From contig NZ_CM001837.1 of the NCBI RefSeq assembly GCF_000355805.1, positions 385,434 to 449,433 on the forward strand: 64,000 bases of DNA, in the 5' to 3' direction. Below are positions 8,274 through 17,702 of this stretch, in pieces; position 1 is the first letter of the stretch; every line of letters starts with the position of its first letter. The stretch is from Dokdonia sp. PRO95. Lineage in GTDB: Bacteria > Bacteroidota > Bacteroidia > Flavobacteriales > Flavobacteriaceae. The position numbers were made by a program, and so were the translations under genes. Under the pieces are notes generated by a model, which ran no database searches, was not told the origin of the DNA, and saw only the letters and a list, made by a program, of their open reading frames with translations.

Positions 8274-9284
8274 TTACCCCTCTAATGTACTAAAAAAAAG
8301 GTGTGGATACCGCTTGCGGGGCTCCTTGCCTAACCATTTAATTTGCATTGTAGAATCCAGAAAGCCTGTACCATAACCATAAAACTGTATAAATGTGGCC
8401 ATTACACTAAGTAATCCAATAGCTATACTTTTATTAATAATAGAGGCATGTAAAAATATGAGAGCAGTGTATAGTGCATAAAAACTTATTGCAAGATAAT
8501 ATCCCGCTAAAAGAAGCACTAAGCTCACAACAAGTCCTAATATAAAGAGTGTAGGAAACCAGTACGTTATTTTGGCCGTAGTGGGATGCCATTTATTTAA
8601 GATAGGCCGCACAAGTCCAAATTTATTTACTTGTATATAAAATTTCTTCCAAGAAATGCGGCGTTTGTGATATACAAAAGCTTGTGGAATAAGTGCTGTT
8701 TTAAAATTAAGTTTCCATAACCTCAATACTAAATCTGGATCTTCACCTGGGTGGATATTCCCAAAACCTCCACTTGCCTCAAATGCTTTTTTAGAGAGAC
8801 CCATATTAAAACTTCTAGGCTGGAATTTGCCTGTATCTTCTCCTCCACCTCTTATTCCGCCAGTGGTGAACAGAGAGGTCATACTATAACTTATTGCCTT
8901 TTGTAAATTTGAAAAATCAGGGTGCGCAGCGTCTGGACCTCCAAAACAGTCTACATAATTTTTCTGTAATTGTTCATCCATAACACCCACATATGATGGA
9001 GGCAGTATGCAATCAGAATCTAAAATTATAAAGTAATTACCACGAGCTCGTTGCATACCATAGTTACGAGAGCTTCCTGGTCCAGAATTTGGTTTTGGTA
9101 AATATGTTATATCTAGATGGGGAAATGCAGCAATTTCATCCTCGCAAGAGATTGTAGATCCGTCTTCAATGATTACTATCTCGTAAGGTATTGTAGATTC
9201 TTGCGCGTCAAAACTTGCTAGTAATTCGGCGATTTCATCTGGGCGATTAAAAACGGGTACAATAAAAGAATAAGATAATTGCAT
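8274..9284 (-). CDS. Family 2 glycosyltransferase with C-terminal membrane helices
   Basis: The first 220 or so residues are a GT-A fold: SFIVPVFNRPDEIAELLASF for nucleotide-sugar binding, IVIIEDGS, and the metal-binding DSDC in FIILDSDCILP. PGEDPDLVLRLWK matches the acceptor-side ED motif. Three to four hydrophobic helices follow (residues about 240-320), so it is probably anchored in the inner membrane. It likely adds sugar to a surface polysaccharide or glycolipid; the substrate cannot be told. It is 15 bases upstream of the YbbR gene. Confidence 0.88.
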   Translation of the reverse strand: MQLSYSFIVPVFNRPDEIAELLASFDAQESTIPYEIVIIEDGSTISCEDEIAAFPHLDITYLPKPNSGPGSSRNYGMQRARGNYFIILDSDCILPPSYVGVMDEQLQKNYVDCFGGPDAAHPDFSNLQKAISYSMTSLFTTGGIRGGGEDTGKFQPRSFNMGLSKKAFEASGGFGNIHPGEDPDLVLRLWKLNFKTALIPQAFVYHKRRISWKKFYIQVNKFGLVRPILNKWHPTTAKITYWFPTLFILGLVVSLVLLLAGYYLAISFYALYTALIFLHASIINKSIAIGLLSVMATFIQFYGYGTGFLDSTMQIKWLGKEPRKRYPHLFFSTLEG

Positions 9285-9326
9285 ATTAAGACAAAGCTAA
9301 CGGTTACACCATAGGGAAGCAATAAA

Positions 9327-9354
9327 AAACCATCGAGGATGTGTCGATGGTTTT
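9327..9354 (-). terminator. Rho-independent terminator after fabI
   Basis: An inverted repeat CCATCGA/TCGATGG with a seven-base loop is flanked by A-rich and T-rich runs. It lies just downstream of fabI on its strand and before the glycosyltransferase gene. Confidence 0.8.
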
Positions 9355-9367
9355 AATGTGATATTAG

Positions 9368-9387
9368 TACGCTTTCGCGAAAGCGTA
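9368..9387. repeat. Palindrome copy, 20 bases, downstream of fabI
   Basis: Perfect TACGCTTTCGCGAAAGCGTA, between the fabI stop and the fabI terminator. Confidence 0.95.
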
Positions 9388-9399
9388 AAAAATAAAAAT

Positions 9400-10227
9400 C
9401 TATTCGTGCCCTTCTGCTTTCATAAAAGATTCCATCACCTCATTACTCACACCAGTGTTGCTAAAACCTCCATCATTATAAAGGTTTTGCATAGTCACAC
9501 GCTTTGTAAGATCTGAAAATAATGAAATAGTATAATCTGCACAATCTTGAGCTGTAGCATTACCTAACGGGCTCATTTTTTCTGCATAAGCTATAAACCC
9601 ATCAAATCCTTTTACCCCTTGTCCAGCCGTAGTAGGCGTAGGAGATTGAGAGATCGTATTTACACGTACGTTTTTCTCTTTACCGTAAAAGTAACCGAAG
9701 CTACGCGCGATAGACTCTAAGTATGCCTTATTATCTGCCATGTCATTATAATCTGGAAAAACACGCTGTGCTGCCATATAGGTAAGAGCAACGATACTTC
9801 CCCACTCATTCATTGCATCTTGCTTATAAAGCGTTTGCATCACTTTATGGAAAGACATTGCAGAGACGTCTGTTCCCTTTTGTGTCCAGTCATACTTTTG
9901 GTCTGTATAAGCACGACCTTTACGTACGTTTATAGACATTCCAATAGAGTGTAAAACGAAGTCTAATTTACCACCTAAAATTTCTTGAGCCTTAGAGACA
10001 AGAGCATCAAGATCTTCTAGAGAGGTTGCGTCTGCAGGTATGATTTCTGAACCTGTCTTTTCGGCAAGGTCATTAATTTGTCCCATACGCATAGCGATAG
10101 GCGCGTTTGTAAGAACAAAAGTCCCTCCTTCTTCGTGCACACGCTCTGCGGTTTTCCAAGCGATTGAATTAGGATCCAATGCTCCAAAAATAATTCCGCG
10201 TTTTCCTTTAAGTAAATTATAACTCAT
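9400..10227 (-). CDS. fabI: Enoyl-[acyl-carrier-protein] reductase (NADH)
   Basis: FabI reduces enoyl-ACP in the last step of each fatty-acid elongation cycle. The 275-residue protein has the short-chain dehydrogenase fold with GKRGIIFGALDPNSIAW (nucleotide binding), HSIGMS, and the FabI-type catalytic pair YNDMADNK (Tyr-x6-Lys) near residues 157-164. Q-S-P-T-P-T-T-A-G in the substrate loop and the GGFSNTGVS end also fit FabI. A perfect 20-base palindrome and a terminator follow the stop codon. Confidence 0.96.
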   Translation of the reverse strand: MSYNLLKGKRGIIFGALDPNSIAWKTAERVHEEGGTFVLTNAPIAMRMGQINDLAEKTGSEIIPADATSLEDLDALVSKAQEILGGKLDFVLHSIGMSINVRKGRAYTDQKYDWTQKGTDVSAMSFHKVMQTLYKQDAMNEWGSIVALTYMAAQRVFPDYNDMADNKAYLESIARSFGYFYGKEKNVRVNTISQSPTPTTAGQGVKGFDGFIAYAEKMSPLGNATAQDCADYTISLFSDLTKRVTMQNLYNDGGFSNTGVSNEVMESFMKAEGHE

Positions 10228-10318
10228 AATATTATTAATGGTTTGATGTGTTTTGTTATGCTCTCTAGCTTGTTGTTGCTAAAAGAGTGTAAATATCGTA
10301 GTTTCTGTGCAAACAACC

Positions 10319-11971
10319 CTAATTAAGTAAATTTTTTGCGTGATCTATTGCGGCTTGACTTTTCTGGCTACCACCTAGCATTGCCGCTATCTCCACAATA
10401 CGACCATCTTCATCTAGCTGCTCGATAAATGTCTGGGTGCGCTCATCTGTGTCTTTCTTATACACTTTAAAATGAGAAGCACCTTGTCCAGCTATTTGTG
10501 GTAAGTGAGTTATACTTATGAGCTGCATGGTGCGACCCATTTTTTTAAGTATACCCCCCATCTTCACAGCAATATCTCCGCTTACTCCAGTATCTATTTC
10601 ATCAAAAATGAGTGTAGGCAACTGTTTGTGTTTACTTAGTACAGACTTCAGAGCGAGCATAACCCTTGAGAGTTCTCCTCCAGAAGCACCTTTTCCTAAG
10701 GGCTTTAACTCACTCCCCTTATTTGCCGAGAATAAAAATTCTAACGTATCATTACCTGCGGCGTGAAGATCTTCTTGAGCAGCTAGTGATACTTGAAATT
10801 GCGCATTAGGCATCCCTAATTCTACTAACAATTTCTCTACTAGAGATTTTAAATGGGGTGCTGCCGTCGCACGCTCTTTATGAAGTTTTGTTGCTAACTT
10901 AATAGCTTTGTCATATTGCGTTTTGATCTTATTTTCTAGCGTGTCAATCTTATCATCAACGCCTGCAATATCCTGCAAATCGTTATCAAGATTGTTTCTA
11001 ATATCGATAAGTTCTTTTACAGTCGCTACTTGATGCTTTTTGAGTAGCGAGTGCAGTAATTGCATTCTATTATTAAGTCGCTCTAGTGCAAGAGGATCTG
11101 CATCTACCGCATCAGACATCTCACTTAAAGTTGCTCCTATATCTTCGAGTTCTAAAAGAGCACTATTAAGCTGCTCATAAATTGCAGTATACTGATTACC
11201 ATAACTACTTAATCGAGATAATGATGCTCTAGCCGCCGTGAGCTGATCTATTGCTCCACTTTCATCTAGGGAGATATTTTGAACAGCAGTAGCAAGCTGC
11301 TGCATAATCTCATCTGCATTACTTAGCGTATTAAGCTCTTCTTCTAAAGACTCATACTCACCTTCTTTTAAAGAGGCTTCATCTAGCTCATTAAAAAGGA
11401 AAGATTGATAGTCATATTCTAGCTGGGCTTGCTTTTTCTTTTCTAACAATTCCTTTAGCTCGTTCTGTAGTACTTTCCAAGCTTTAAAAGACTCTTTGTA
11501 TTGTCCAAGTAATTTAAGGTTATCAGAAAATGTATCAATCATCTCAAATTGAAAATCATTTTCAACTACTTGTAATGTTTTATTCTGGCTATGTATATCA
11601 ACTAACCTTGACCCTAAAATTGTAAGCTGCGCTAGCGTTACAGGAGTGTCATTAATAAATGCTCTACTTTTTCCAGATGGTAAAATCTCCCTCCTTACTA
11701 TTGTCGCACTTTCGTAATCAAGATCGTGTTCTTTAAAAAAAGGATTAAGTTGATATCCCTCTATATGAAAAACACCTTCTACAATACATTTTTGTGTAGC
11801 ATCTCCAGCACTTGACATATCTGCACGTTTACCAGTAATAAGTCCCAGTGCGCCCAGTAATATAGATTTACCTGCACCAGTCTCACCAGTAATTACAGTA
11901 AAACCCTTGTCAAATCTGAGTTGAACAGACTGGATAAGTGCATAATTTTTTATAGATAATGATGTAAGCAA
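10319..11971 (-). CDS. recN: DNA repair protein RecN
   Basis: RecN is an SMC-like ATPase for double-strand break repair. The 550-residue protein has Walker A GETGAGKSILL (near residues 30-40), a long central coiled coil with many Leu/Glu/Lys residues, the ABC signature GGELSRVMLALK and Walker B PTLIFDEIDTGVSG. The order and spacing are those of RecN and the length is normal. It lies between porD-like/coaBC genes and fabI. Confidence 0.97.
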   Translation of the reverse strand: MLTSLSIKNYALIQSVQLRFDKGFTVITGETGAGKSILLGALGLITGKRADMSSAGDATQKCIVEGVFHIEGYQLNPFFKEHDLDYESATIVRREILPSGKSRAFINDTPVTLAQLTILGSRLVDIHSQNKTLQVVENDFQFEMIDTFSDNLKLLGQYKESFKAWKVLQNELKELLEKKKQAQLEYDYQSFLFNELDEASLKEGEYESLEEELNTLSNADEIMQQLATAVQNISLDESGAIDQLTAARASLSRLSSYGNQYTAIYEQLNSALLELEDIGATLSEMSDAVDADPLALERLNNRMQLLHSLLKKHQVATVKELIDIRNNLDNDLQDIAGVDDKIDTLENKIKTQYDKAIKLATKLHKERATAAPHLKSLVEKLLVELGMPNAQFQVSLAAQEDLHAAGNDTLEFLFSANKGSELKPLGKGASGGELSRVMLALKSVLSKHKQLPTLIFDEIDTGVSGDIAVKMGGILKKMGRTMQLISITHLPQIAGQGASHFKVYKKDTDERTQTFIEQLDEDGRIVEIAAMLGGSQKSQAAIDHAKNLLN

Positions 11972-12036
11972 TGGCTATAAATATTTAATTAATCTTAATG
12001 CTATTTACGTTTACAAATGTCGATTAAAGCTAATGA

Positions 12037-12061
12037 AAAATTCCCGCAAGACGGGAATTTT
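12037..12061 (-). terminator. Rho-independent terminator after the porD-like gene
   Basis: Perfect ten-base arms AAAATTCCCG/CGGGAATTTT enclose a five-base loop. The site is 30 bases past the stop of the DUF4835 gene and 66 bases before the start of recN. Confidence 0.85.
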
Positions 12062-12090
12062 AAACATTGATTATTTTAGAATAACTGATT

Positions 12091-12978
12091 TTAAAATTTA
12101 ATCTGCCTCCAAAAATTAGATTTAGTAGGCGCTACTTGATTAAGTACTTCTACAAGTGATGTTATATTAACCGATGGCCCTGAAGAAAATATAGATGCGA
12201 TTTCCTCCGCTTTTGTATCGAAGAACACACGTGTTAAAAAGTTATTAGGCCTTTTTTTATATAAAGATTGAAACTGTGATAAAGTAGTCGATATTGCTTG
12301 TTTACTACGCTTCTTATCATCAACCATAAAATCTAAACCTGTACGGTGATAGCTATACATAATCCCAGCAAACTCTCTAAAGTTAGGAGACAATAAATCT
12401 TCGTTTAAACGATATCTCGATTGCGCGCCATCTTGAGGATTCCAACCAGTCTGGCTATTAGGTTGAGCTGTAGTTACAATTTGCTTTGCTTCTTGAAAAT
12501 ACTTACCCCCATCATTAAGCTTAAAGGTATTTGCATCCATACCTATAATTGTATAAGCATAAAAAGCCATAACCGAAACTAAGTTAGAGTCAAAAGTATT
12601 GGGGTTATAAATAAGAGGCTGAAACTCTGTGTATTCAAAATCAAACTGCTTGTCATTAAAGTTAAAAGTAGCTGTATCGTAATTAGATCCATACACAGGT
12701 CTTGATGCTCCTACTTGCACAGTAGCTCTAAAATTATTTCCATCTTGCTGGGTGATGATAATATTAAAAGAACAATCTATGCGCTCTTGCTGTTTGAATC
12801 TACGATCTGTCCACTTTGTATTATTAACAAACTCTGTAAGTGATCTTTCTAGCGTTTTAAACACCTGAAGATCTGCCTTGTTAGTTTGCTCTGCGTTAAT
12901 AACAACAACAGCGTTAAGCTCTTGAGCTATAGAATTTAAAGAAAACAATAAGACTATTAATAATGTAAAGGTTCTCAT
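12091..12978 (-). CDS. porD: DUF4835 family, type IX secretion PorD-like protein
   Basis: This 295-residue protein has an N-terminal signal peptide (TFTLLIVLLFSLNSIAQE). It contains segments typical of DUF4835: QERIDCSFNIIITQ, RPVYGSNYDTATFNFND, and VLNQVAPTKSNFWRQIKF at the end. The family is annotated in Bacteroidetes as PorD, a component or accessory of the type IX secretion and gliding machinery. The start ATG overlaps the coaBC stop (ATGA), so the two are translationally coupled. The function is taken from the family name; the sequence shows only an exported soluble protein. Confidence 0.82.
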   Translation of the reverse strand: MRTFTLLIVLLFSLNSIAQELNAVVVINAEQTNKADLQVFKTLERSLTEFVNNTKWTDRRFKQQERIDCSFNIIITQQDGNNFRATVQVGASRPVYGSNYDTATFNFNDKQFDFEYTEFQPLIYNPNTFDSNLVSVMAFYAYTIIGMDANTFKLNDGGKYFQEAKQIVTTAQPNSQTGWNPQDGAQSRYRLNEDLLSPNFREFAGIMYSYHRTGLDFMVDDKKRSKQAISTTLSQFQSLYKKRPNNFLTRVFFDTKAEEIASIFSSGPSVNITSLVEVLNQVAPTKSNFWRQIKF

Positions 12979-14183
12979 AGTACTTGTGATGCTATTTTAT
13001 CAAATATATCAATAGATACTGCAGCCTTAGATTTTAACTCATATGGTGTTGCGGTACCTTCTTTATCAATAAACGTAATTTTATTGGTTTTGGTCTGAAA
13101 ACCAGCACCTTTATCATTAAGCGAATTTAAAACAATCCCATCAAGATTCTTTTTCTTTAATTTTTTTCGTGCATTTTCAATTTCATTTTGAGTTTCTAAT
13201 GCAAAGCCAAGAAGGTATTGATGTTTTTTAATCTCACCTAAAGAAGCTAGAATATCCTTAGTTTTCACTAATTCAATACTCATTGAGCTATCATTCTTTT
13301 TTATTTTTTCTGTAGCAACAGTAGCTGGTTTATAATCTGCCACAGCGGCAGATGCTATTGCCACATCAACATCATTAAAGATCGCATGTGCCGCATCATA
13401 CATTTGCTCTCCAGAGACTACATTATGCACAGTAATAGCGCTGTTTGACACTTTAATTGCACTAGGCCCAAGTATTAAATCTACTTGAGCACCTAGACTT
13501 GCGGCCCTAAGAGCTAGCTCTACTCCCATTCTACCGCTACTATGATTTCCTATAAAACGCACAGGGTCTATAGCTTCATAAGTAGGTCCAGCCGTAATCA
13601 TCACACGTTTCCCTTTAAATGGTAGTTTATTAAGAATGTCTTTCTCTATAAATGAGACGATATCCTCTGGCTCTGCCATTCTTCCTTTTCCTACAAGACC
13701 AGAAGCTAGCTCACCACTAGTGGCTTCTATCATCACATTCCCGTAGGATTGTAATTTCTGAAAAGAATTTTCGGATGAAGGGTGGATGTACATATCTAGA
13801 TCCATTGCTGGAGCAAAATACACTGGACATTTTGCACTCAGATATGTTGCAAGTAGCAAATTATCTGAGGCGCCATTTGCCATTTTTGAGAGTGTGTTTG
13901 CCGTAGCAGGAGCTATTACCATAAGATCTGCCCATAAGCCTAACTCTACATGATTAGTCCATACCGCATTCTCATCTCCTTCAATTGTAAATGATGAGTG
14001 TACTGGATTACGAGAGAGTGTACTCAATGTAAGTGGAGTTACAAATTCCTTTGCTGCCTCTGTCATTACTACTTGCACAGAAGCGCCAGCCTTTATGAAT
14101 GCTCTCACAAGACTGGCGCTTTTGTATGCTGCAATGCCAGCGGTAACTCCTAAAAGTATTTTTTTACCGCTTAAAACTGACAT
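12975..14183 (-). CDS. coaBC: Bifunctional phosphopantothenoylcysteine decarboxylase / synthetase
   Basis: This 402-residue enzyme joins CoaC and CoaB. Residues 1-190 are the flavin-dependent decarboxylase (KILLGVTAGIAAYKSASLVR, NHVELGLWADLMVIAPATANT, APAMDLDMY). Residues about 190-400 are the phosphopantothenate-cysteine ligase (RVMITAGPTYEAIDPVRFIGNHSSGRMG, ASAAVADYKP, KTKDIL). It makes 4'-phosphopantetheine for coenzyme A. It is encoded just after rpoZ and overlaps the porD-like gene. Confidence 0.96.
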   Translation of the reverse strand: MSVLSGKKILLGVTAGIAAYKSASLVRAFIKAGASVQVVMTEAAKEFVTPLTLSTLSRNPVHSSFTIEGDENAVWTNHVELGLWADLMVIAPATANTLSKMANGASDNLLLATYLSAKCPVYFAPAMDLDMYIHPSSENSFQKLQSYGNVMIEATSGELASGLVGKGRMAEPEDIVSFIEKDILNKLPFKGKRVMITAGPTYEAIDPVRFIGNHSSGRMGVELALRAASLGAQVDLILGPSAIKVSNSAITVHNVVSGEQMYDAAHAIFNDVDVAIASAAVADYKPATVATEKIKKNDSSMSIELVKTKDILASLGEIKKHQYLLGFALETQNEIENARKKLKKKNLDGIVLNSLNDKGAGFQTKTNKITFIDKEGTATPYELKSKAAVSIDIFDKIASQVL

Positions 14184-14187
14184 CTAT

Positions 14188-14538
14188 CTAATCGTTACTT
14201 TTTCCTTCTTCAGTAGCAGTTGTGTCTCTATGGTAGATACGATCTTCTAACCACTCTTGCACTGCAAGTGCATGTGCTTTAGGAAGGCGCTCGTAAAACT
14301 TAGAAACTTCTATTTGTTCTTTATTTTCAAAGATCTCTTCAAGACTATCATTAAATGTTGCAAATTCATCCAACTTTTCTGACAATTCCTTCTTGATTTC
14401 AGTGTTGATTTGTGTAGCACGTTTTGAGATGATTGATATCGCCTCATAGATATTATTTGTAGGTGCATCTACAAGATTTTTATCAATAGTCGTGGTACTC
14501 AATGGTGCATCAATGTCCTTGATATTCATAGTATTCAT
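14188..14538 (-). CDS. rpoZ: RNA polymerase omega subunit (Bacteroidetes type)
   Basis: This 116-residue protein contains NNIYEAISIISKRATQINTEIKKEL and KFYERLPKAHALAVQEWLEDRIYHR, the recognisable core of the Bacteroidetes omega subunit, which helps assemble RNA polymerase. The position between bamD and coaBC is the usual one in Flavobacteriia. A second ATG three codons in could be the true start. It is two bases from bamD and four from coaBC. Confidence 0.88.
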   Translation of the reverse strand: MNTMNIKDIDAPLSTTTIDKNLVDAPTNNIYEAISIISKRATQINTEIKKELSEKLDEFATFNDSLEEIFENKEQIEVSKFYERLPKAHALAVQEWLEDRIYHRDTTATEEGKSND

Positions 14539-14540
14539 CT

Positions 14541-15353
14541 TTAATTTAATAGATCATTTGCTTGCAGCGCTTCATTAATCTCTGCAAGTTCCTTTGCTGC
14601 CTCATCAGCATATTTTCCTTGAGGATAATATTTTTCTAGTGCGTTGTAAGCTGCTTTTGCAGCTTTTAAACGTTCTACTTGACGACGTTTTACACTCCCC
14701 ATAGCAAGCTGGTATGCAGAGTTAAACTTCCAGTATAAAGCATCTTCTCTGTAAATAGAGCCTGGGTAATCAAGCAAGAAATTATCAAATGCACTTATCG
14801 CATTTGGAAAAGTAAGCCTACTAGCCCCAATTTTATTGTACCCTTTTGCTATCTCATACGCTTTGCGCTCAAGCTTAGTTCTTAATTCTTGCACCTTTGC
14901 ATTAGCCTCATCTAATTGCTCAGAATCTGGATACTCATTGATAAATCCTTGTAGCTTCTCTAGTGCTATATACGTATCCCCTTGATCTAAATTAAATCTA
15001 GGCGATCTTCTATAGTAACTCTCTGCACTCTTAAATGCAGCTTCCTCTCTTTTTGTACTCTGAGGAAATGACTTCACAAAACGCTCAAACTGATAACCAC
15101 CACTATAGTAATCACCTAGTTCATAAAACGTATTTGCATATAAATAAGTAACACGTTCTGCTTGGGGTCTCCCTCTATATAAAGGAACAATTTGTTCCCA
15201 AAGCCTTAATGCTTTCTTGTATTTCCCTTGACTATACAAGGAATCTGCAAATTCATATTTTGCTTTAATATCATCGTTCTTGAGAACATCTTGATATGTT
15301 GAACAAGAGCTCAATAACACTACGGAAACTAATAGGAAAAATATATTCTTCAT
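14541..15353 (-). CDS. bamD: Outer-membrane assembly lipoprotein BamD
   Basis: This 270-residue lipoprotein has the lipobox LLSSC (Cys17) and TPR-type helical pairs throughout: YSQGKYKKALRLWEQIVPLYRGRP, YANTFYELGDYYSGGYQFERFVKSFPQSTKREEAAFKSAESYYR, YPGSIYREDALYWKFNSAYQLA. This is the YfiO/BamD pattern. BamD works with BamA to insert beta-barrel proteins in the outer membrane. It is the first gene of the rpoZ-coaBC-porD group on this strand, with a 113-base gap to dapA. Confidence 0.93.
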   Translation of the reverse strand: MKNIFFLLVSVVLLSSCSTYQDVLKNDDIKAKYEFADSLYSQGKYKKALRLWEQIVPLYRGRPQAERVTYLYANTFYELGDYYSGGYQFERFVKSFPQSTKREEAAFKSAESYYRRSPRFNLDQGDTYIALEKLQGFINEYPDSEQLDEANAKVQELRTKLERKAYEIAKGYNKIGASRLTFPNAISAFDNFLLDYPGSIYREDALYWKFNSAYQLAMGSVKRRQVERLKAAKAAYNALEKYYPQGKYADEAAKELAEINEALQANDLLN

Positions 15354-15466
15354 AAGGGTCTGAAACAGCAGGCAAAACTACGTAAAATCAATTACATAAC
15401 ATAACTTAATTAATAGTGCTCAAAAATAAACGCTTTGACCCTGCTAATTATTTTGTTATGATACGT

Positions 15467-16351
15467 TTAACTTTTTTGAATAACAGAGAGCGCGTCACCT
15501 ATTTTTTCATGTAATACATCACTCGCTGCCATTAATGGCAATCGCACATAAGGCTCGCAAATTCCTTGATGAGATAATAACGATTTGATTCCAGCGGGGT
15601 TTCCTTCTTCAAAGATTAAATCTATCATTGATAGGAGCGGTAAGTGTTTTTGGTACGCTTTCGCGAAAGCGTTATTCAAACCATCATTCATAATCTGAGA
15701 AAAATAGGAAGGTAATCCTTGACCTATTACAGAAATAACACCACTACCACCTGCCGATACTAACGATAACGCAAGTGCATCATCTCCAGAAAGCACCACA
15801 AAATCTTCTGGCACCTTGTGTATCAAGTGTAATACTTGAGCCATATCATTTACAGCTTCCTTTATAGCCACGATGTTCTCAAAATCACTAGCTAGTCTTG
15901 CCGAAGTCACTGGCAACATATTACTAGAAGTTCTACCTGGCACATTGTACAAAATGATAGGCAAAGGACTTGCCGCTGAAATAGCTGCAAAGTGCTGATA
16001 TATTCCTTCTTGAGTAGGCTTATTATATGCGGGCGATACTGAGAGAATCGCTGTAATCCCATCAAGATCTGTCGTGCTAAGCTCCTCTACTACTGCAGCT
16101 GTATTATTACCACCTACACCTAACACTATAGGCAAACGTTTATTTGTAACTTTTACTATATGAGCAACAATCTGTTTCTTTTCTTGAATGGTAAGTGTTG
16201 CTGTTTCGGCAGTAGTACCTAGTGCTACTAGATAATTAATACCTCCAGCAATACAATGCTCTATAAGACGTGTAAGCCCGTCAAAATCTACAGATAAATC
16301 TTTGTGAAATGGCGTTACAAGGGCAACACCCGTTCCTCTCAACTCTTTCAT
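15467..16351 (-). CDS. dapA: 4-hydroxy-tetrahydrodipicolinate synthase
   Basis: DapA condenses pyruvate and aspartate semialdehyde in lysine and diaminopimelate synthesis. The 294-residue barrel shows GTTAETATL, the conserved Tyr in ILYNVPGRTS, the Schiff-base Lys in IVAIKEAVND, and LSGDDALAL. The start overlaps the DUF6913 stop by one base. A palindrome copy at 15655-15672 is read as NAFAKA in the C-terminal helices. dapB, the next enzyme of the pathway, is near 51.5 kb. Confidence 0.97.
   Translation of the reverse strand: MKELRGTGVALVTPFHKDLSVDFDGLTRLIEHCIAGGINYLVALGTTAETATLTIQEKKQIVAHIVKVTNKRLPIVLGVGGNNTAAVVEELSTTDLDGITAILSVSPAYNKPTQEGIYQHFAAISAASPLPIILYNVPGRTSSNMLPVTSARLASDFENIVAIKEAVNDMAQVLHLIHKVPEDFVVLSGDDALALSLVSAGGSGVISVIGQGLPSYFSQIMNDGLNNAFAKAYQKHLPLLSMIDLIFEEGNPAGIKSLLSHQGICEPYVRLPLMAASDVLHEKIGDALSVIQKS
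15655..15672. repeat. Palindrome copy, 18 bases, in dapA
   Basis: ACGCTTTCGCGAAAGCGT, read on the minus strand as NAFAKA. Confidence 0.95.
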
Positions 16352-16872
16352 TAATGTATAACTTTTAAAATCTTTAAATACTTTTCAAACTCTTTTATAA
16401 AAACTGACTCTTGTCCATCATCTACATGAATGGTAAGATCATTTACAGATTCCATTTCTGGAGATACTCCTATTTTTAAAACTGCATTAGACATTGCCGT
16501 CATTGCCCTAAGAGCAAGTGCGTCTGTGTGATAGTAACTTATAAGAATATCAAAACGCTGTTTTTTAAAATCCTCAAGAGGTGCTGTTTTAAATACACCT
16601 TTCCACCCTATTTGTTTTTCTGAGAAAAGTGACGGAAGTTCTTTCTGCTCCTTAGTCAACGCTTTCACGTACTCAAGCGTCACCAGATCTTTTTCTGAAA
16701 GATTTAAAATCTTAAGAATCTTTTTGAGAGATGCAGGATCAAAAGGCTTTGTACTGTCTTGTAATAATCCTACAACAACCGGTTTTGTCCCAGTAGGCTT
16801 ATAATCGCGTTTGCGTAGTTGCTTGTCTATTTGCTTATGAATAGATTTTGCTTTTAATCCGTTTAAAAACAT
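16351..16872 (-). CDS. DUF6913-type protein of unknown function
   Basis: This 173-residue protein has no signal peptide or membrane helix. The basic N-terminal region (LKAKSIHKQIDKQLRKRDYKPTG) is followed by an alternating alpha/beta pattern (PVVVGLLQD, FDILISYYHTDALALRAMTAMSNAVLKIGVS, LTIHVDDGQ). It is commonly found upstream of dapA in Flavobacteriia and is listed as DUF6913 or hypothetical. It is coupled to dapA by a one-base overlap. No function can be given. Confidence 0.7.
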   Translation of the reverse strand: MFLNGLKAKSIHKQIDKQLRKRDYKPTGTKPVVVGLLQDSTKPFDPASLKKILKILNLSEKDLVTLEYVKALTKEQKELPSLFSEKQIGWKGVFKTAPLEDFKKQRFDILISYYHTDALALRAMTAMSNAVLKIGVSPEMESVNDLTIHVDDGQESVFIKEFEKYLKILKVIH

Positions 16873-16928
16873 GTAACTTTACTTTCATACAAATGTAGCC
16901 AAAATATACTGCTACTTATGACACAAAA

Positions 16929-17702
16929 ATGAAGAGAACAACGCTTATAACTATCATTAGTTCTATTGTTATATATACAACAGTAGTCTCATGCAAAAAA
17001 GAAGTCCACTACGCACCAGAACGAATAAAAAGTGAACTCATAACTGTAAATAATAACACAGAAGGAAATGCTGAAATTGTATCGTTTATAAATCCTTACA
17101 AAAATGCCATACAAGCAGAAATGGACAGTGTGCTTGCTGTAGCACCTGCGTCTTACACAAAAAAAGATGGCAAGTTCAATACAGCAGTAGGAAACATGAT
17201 GGCAGATGCAGTTTTTGAAATGACAAATCCAGTTTTTGAAAAAAGAGCAGGATATCCTTTTAATGCTGTTCTCTTAAATTATGGAGGGATACGCTCTGCT
17301 CTTAACCAAGGATCAATCACAACGAGAACGGCCTATGAATTAATGCCTTTTGAAAACGAAGTAGTGGTTGTTGAGTTAAGTGGCAAGCAAATGAAGGCCA
17401 TGTTTCAATACTTAAAAAATGGAACTGCACACCCTATTTCTGGAATGGAAATTCAACTGTCAAACGACGGCGAAATAAAAAAAGCACTTATCCAAGGAGA
17501 AGAGGTTACTGACAATAACACTTACTTTATCGCCACAAATGACTACCTGATGAATGGCGGAGATAACATGACCTTTTTTGAAAACCCTATAAGTGTACTT
17601 CGTTTAGATTATAAAATTAGAAATGTACTTATAGATTACTTTAAGAAATACGACACCATAGCACCAGTGAGAGATAATAGATTTACAAGAGATAGCAAAT
17701 GA
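16929..17702 (+). CDS. 5'-nucleotidase C-terminal domain lipoprotein
   Basis: This 257-residue protein has a lipobox (TVVSC, Cys22) and only the C-terminal, nucleotide-binding domain of UshA-type 5'-nucleotidases: FNTAVGNMMADAVFEM, LNYGGIRSALNQGSITTRTAYELMPFENEVVVVELSG, and TNDYLMNGGDNMTFF. The metallophosphatase half is the next gene, overlapping by four bases (ATGA). The pair would act outside the inner membrane to take phosphate from nucleotides or sugars. The order is C-terminal domain first, the reverse of the single-chain enzymes. Confidence 0.9.
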   Translation: MKRTTLITIISSIVIYTTVVSCKKEVHYAPERIKSELITVNNNTEGNAEIVSFINPYKNAIQAEMDSVLAVAPASYTKKDGKFNTAVGNMMADAVFEMTNPVFEKRAGYPFNAVLLNYGGIRSALNQGSITTRTAYELMPFENEVVVVELSGKQMKAMFQYLKNGTAHPISGMEIQLSNDGEIKKALIQGEEVTDNNTYFIATNDYLMNGGDNMTFFENPISVLRLDYKIRNVLIDYFKKYDTIAPVRDNRFTRDSK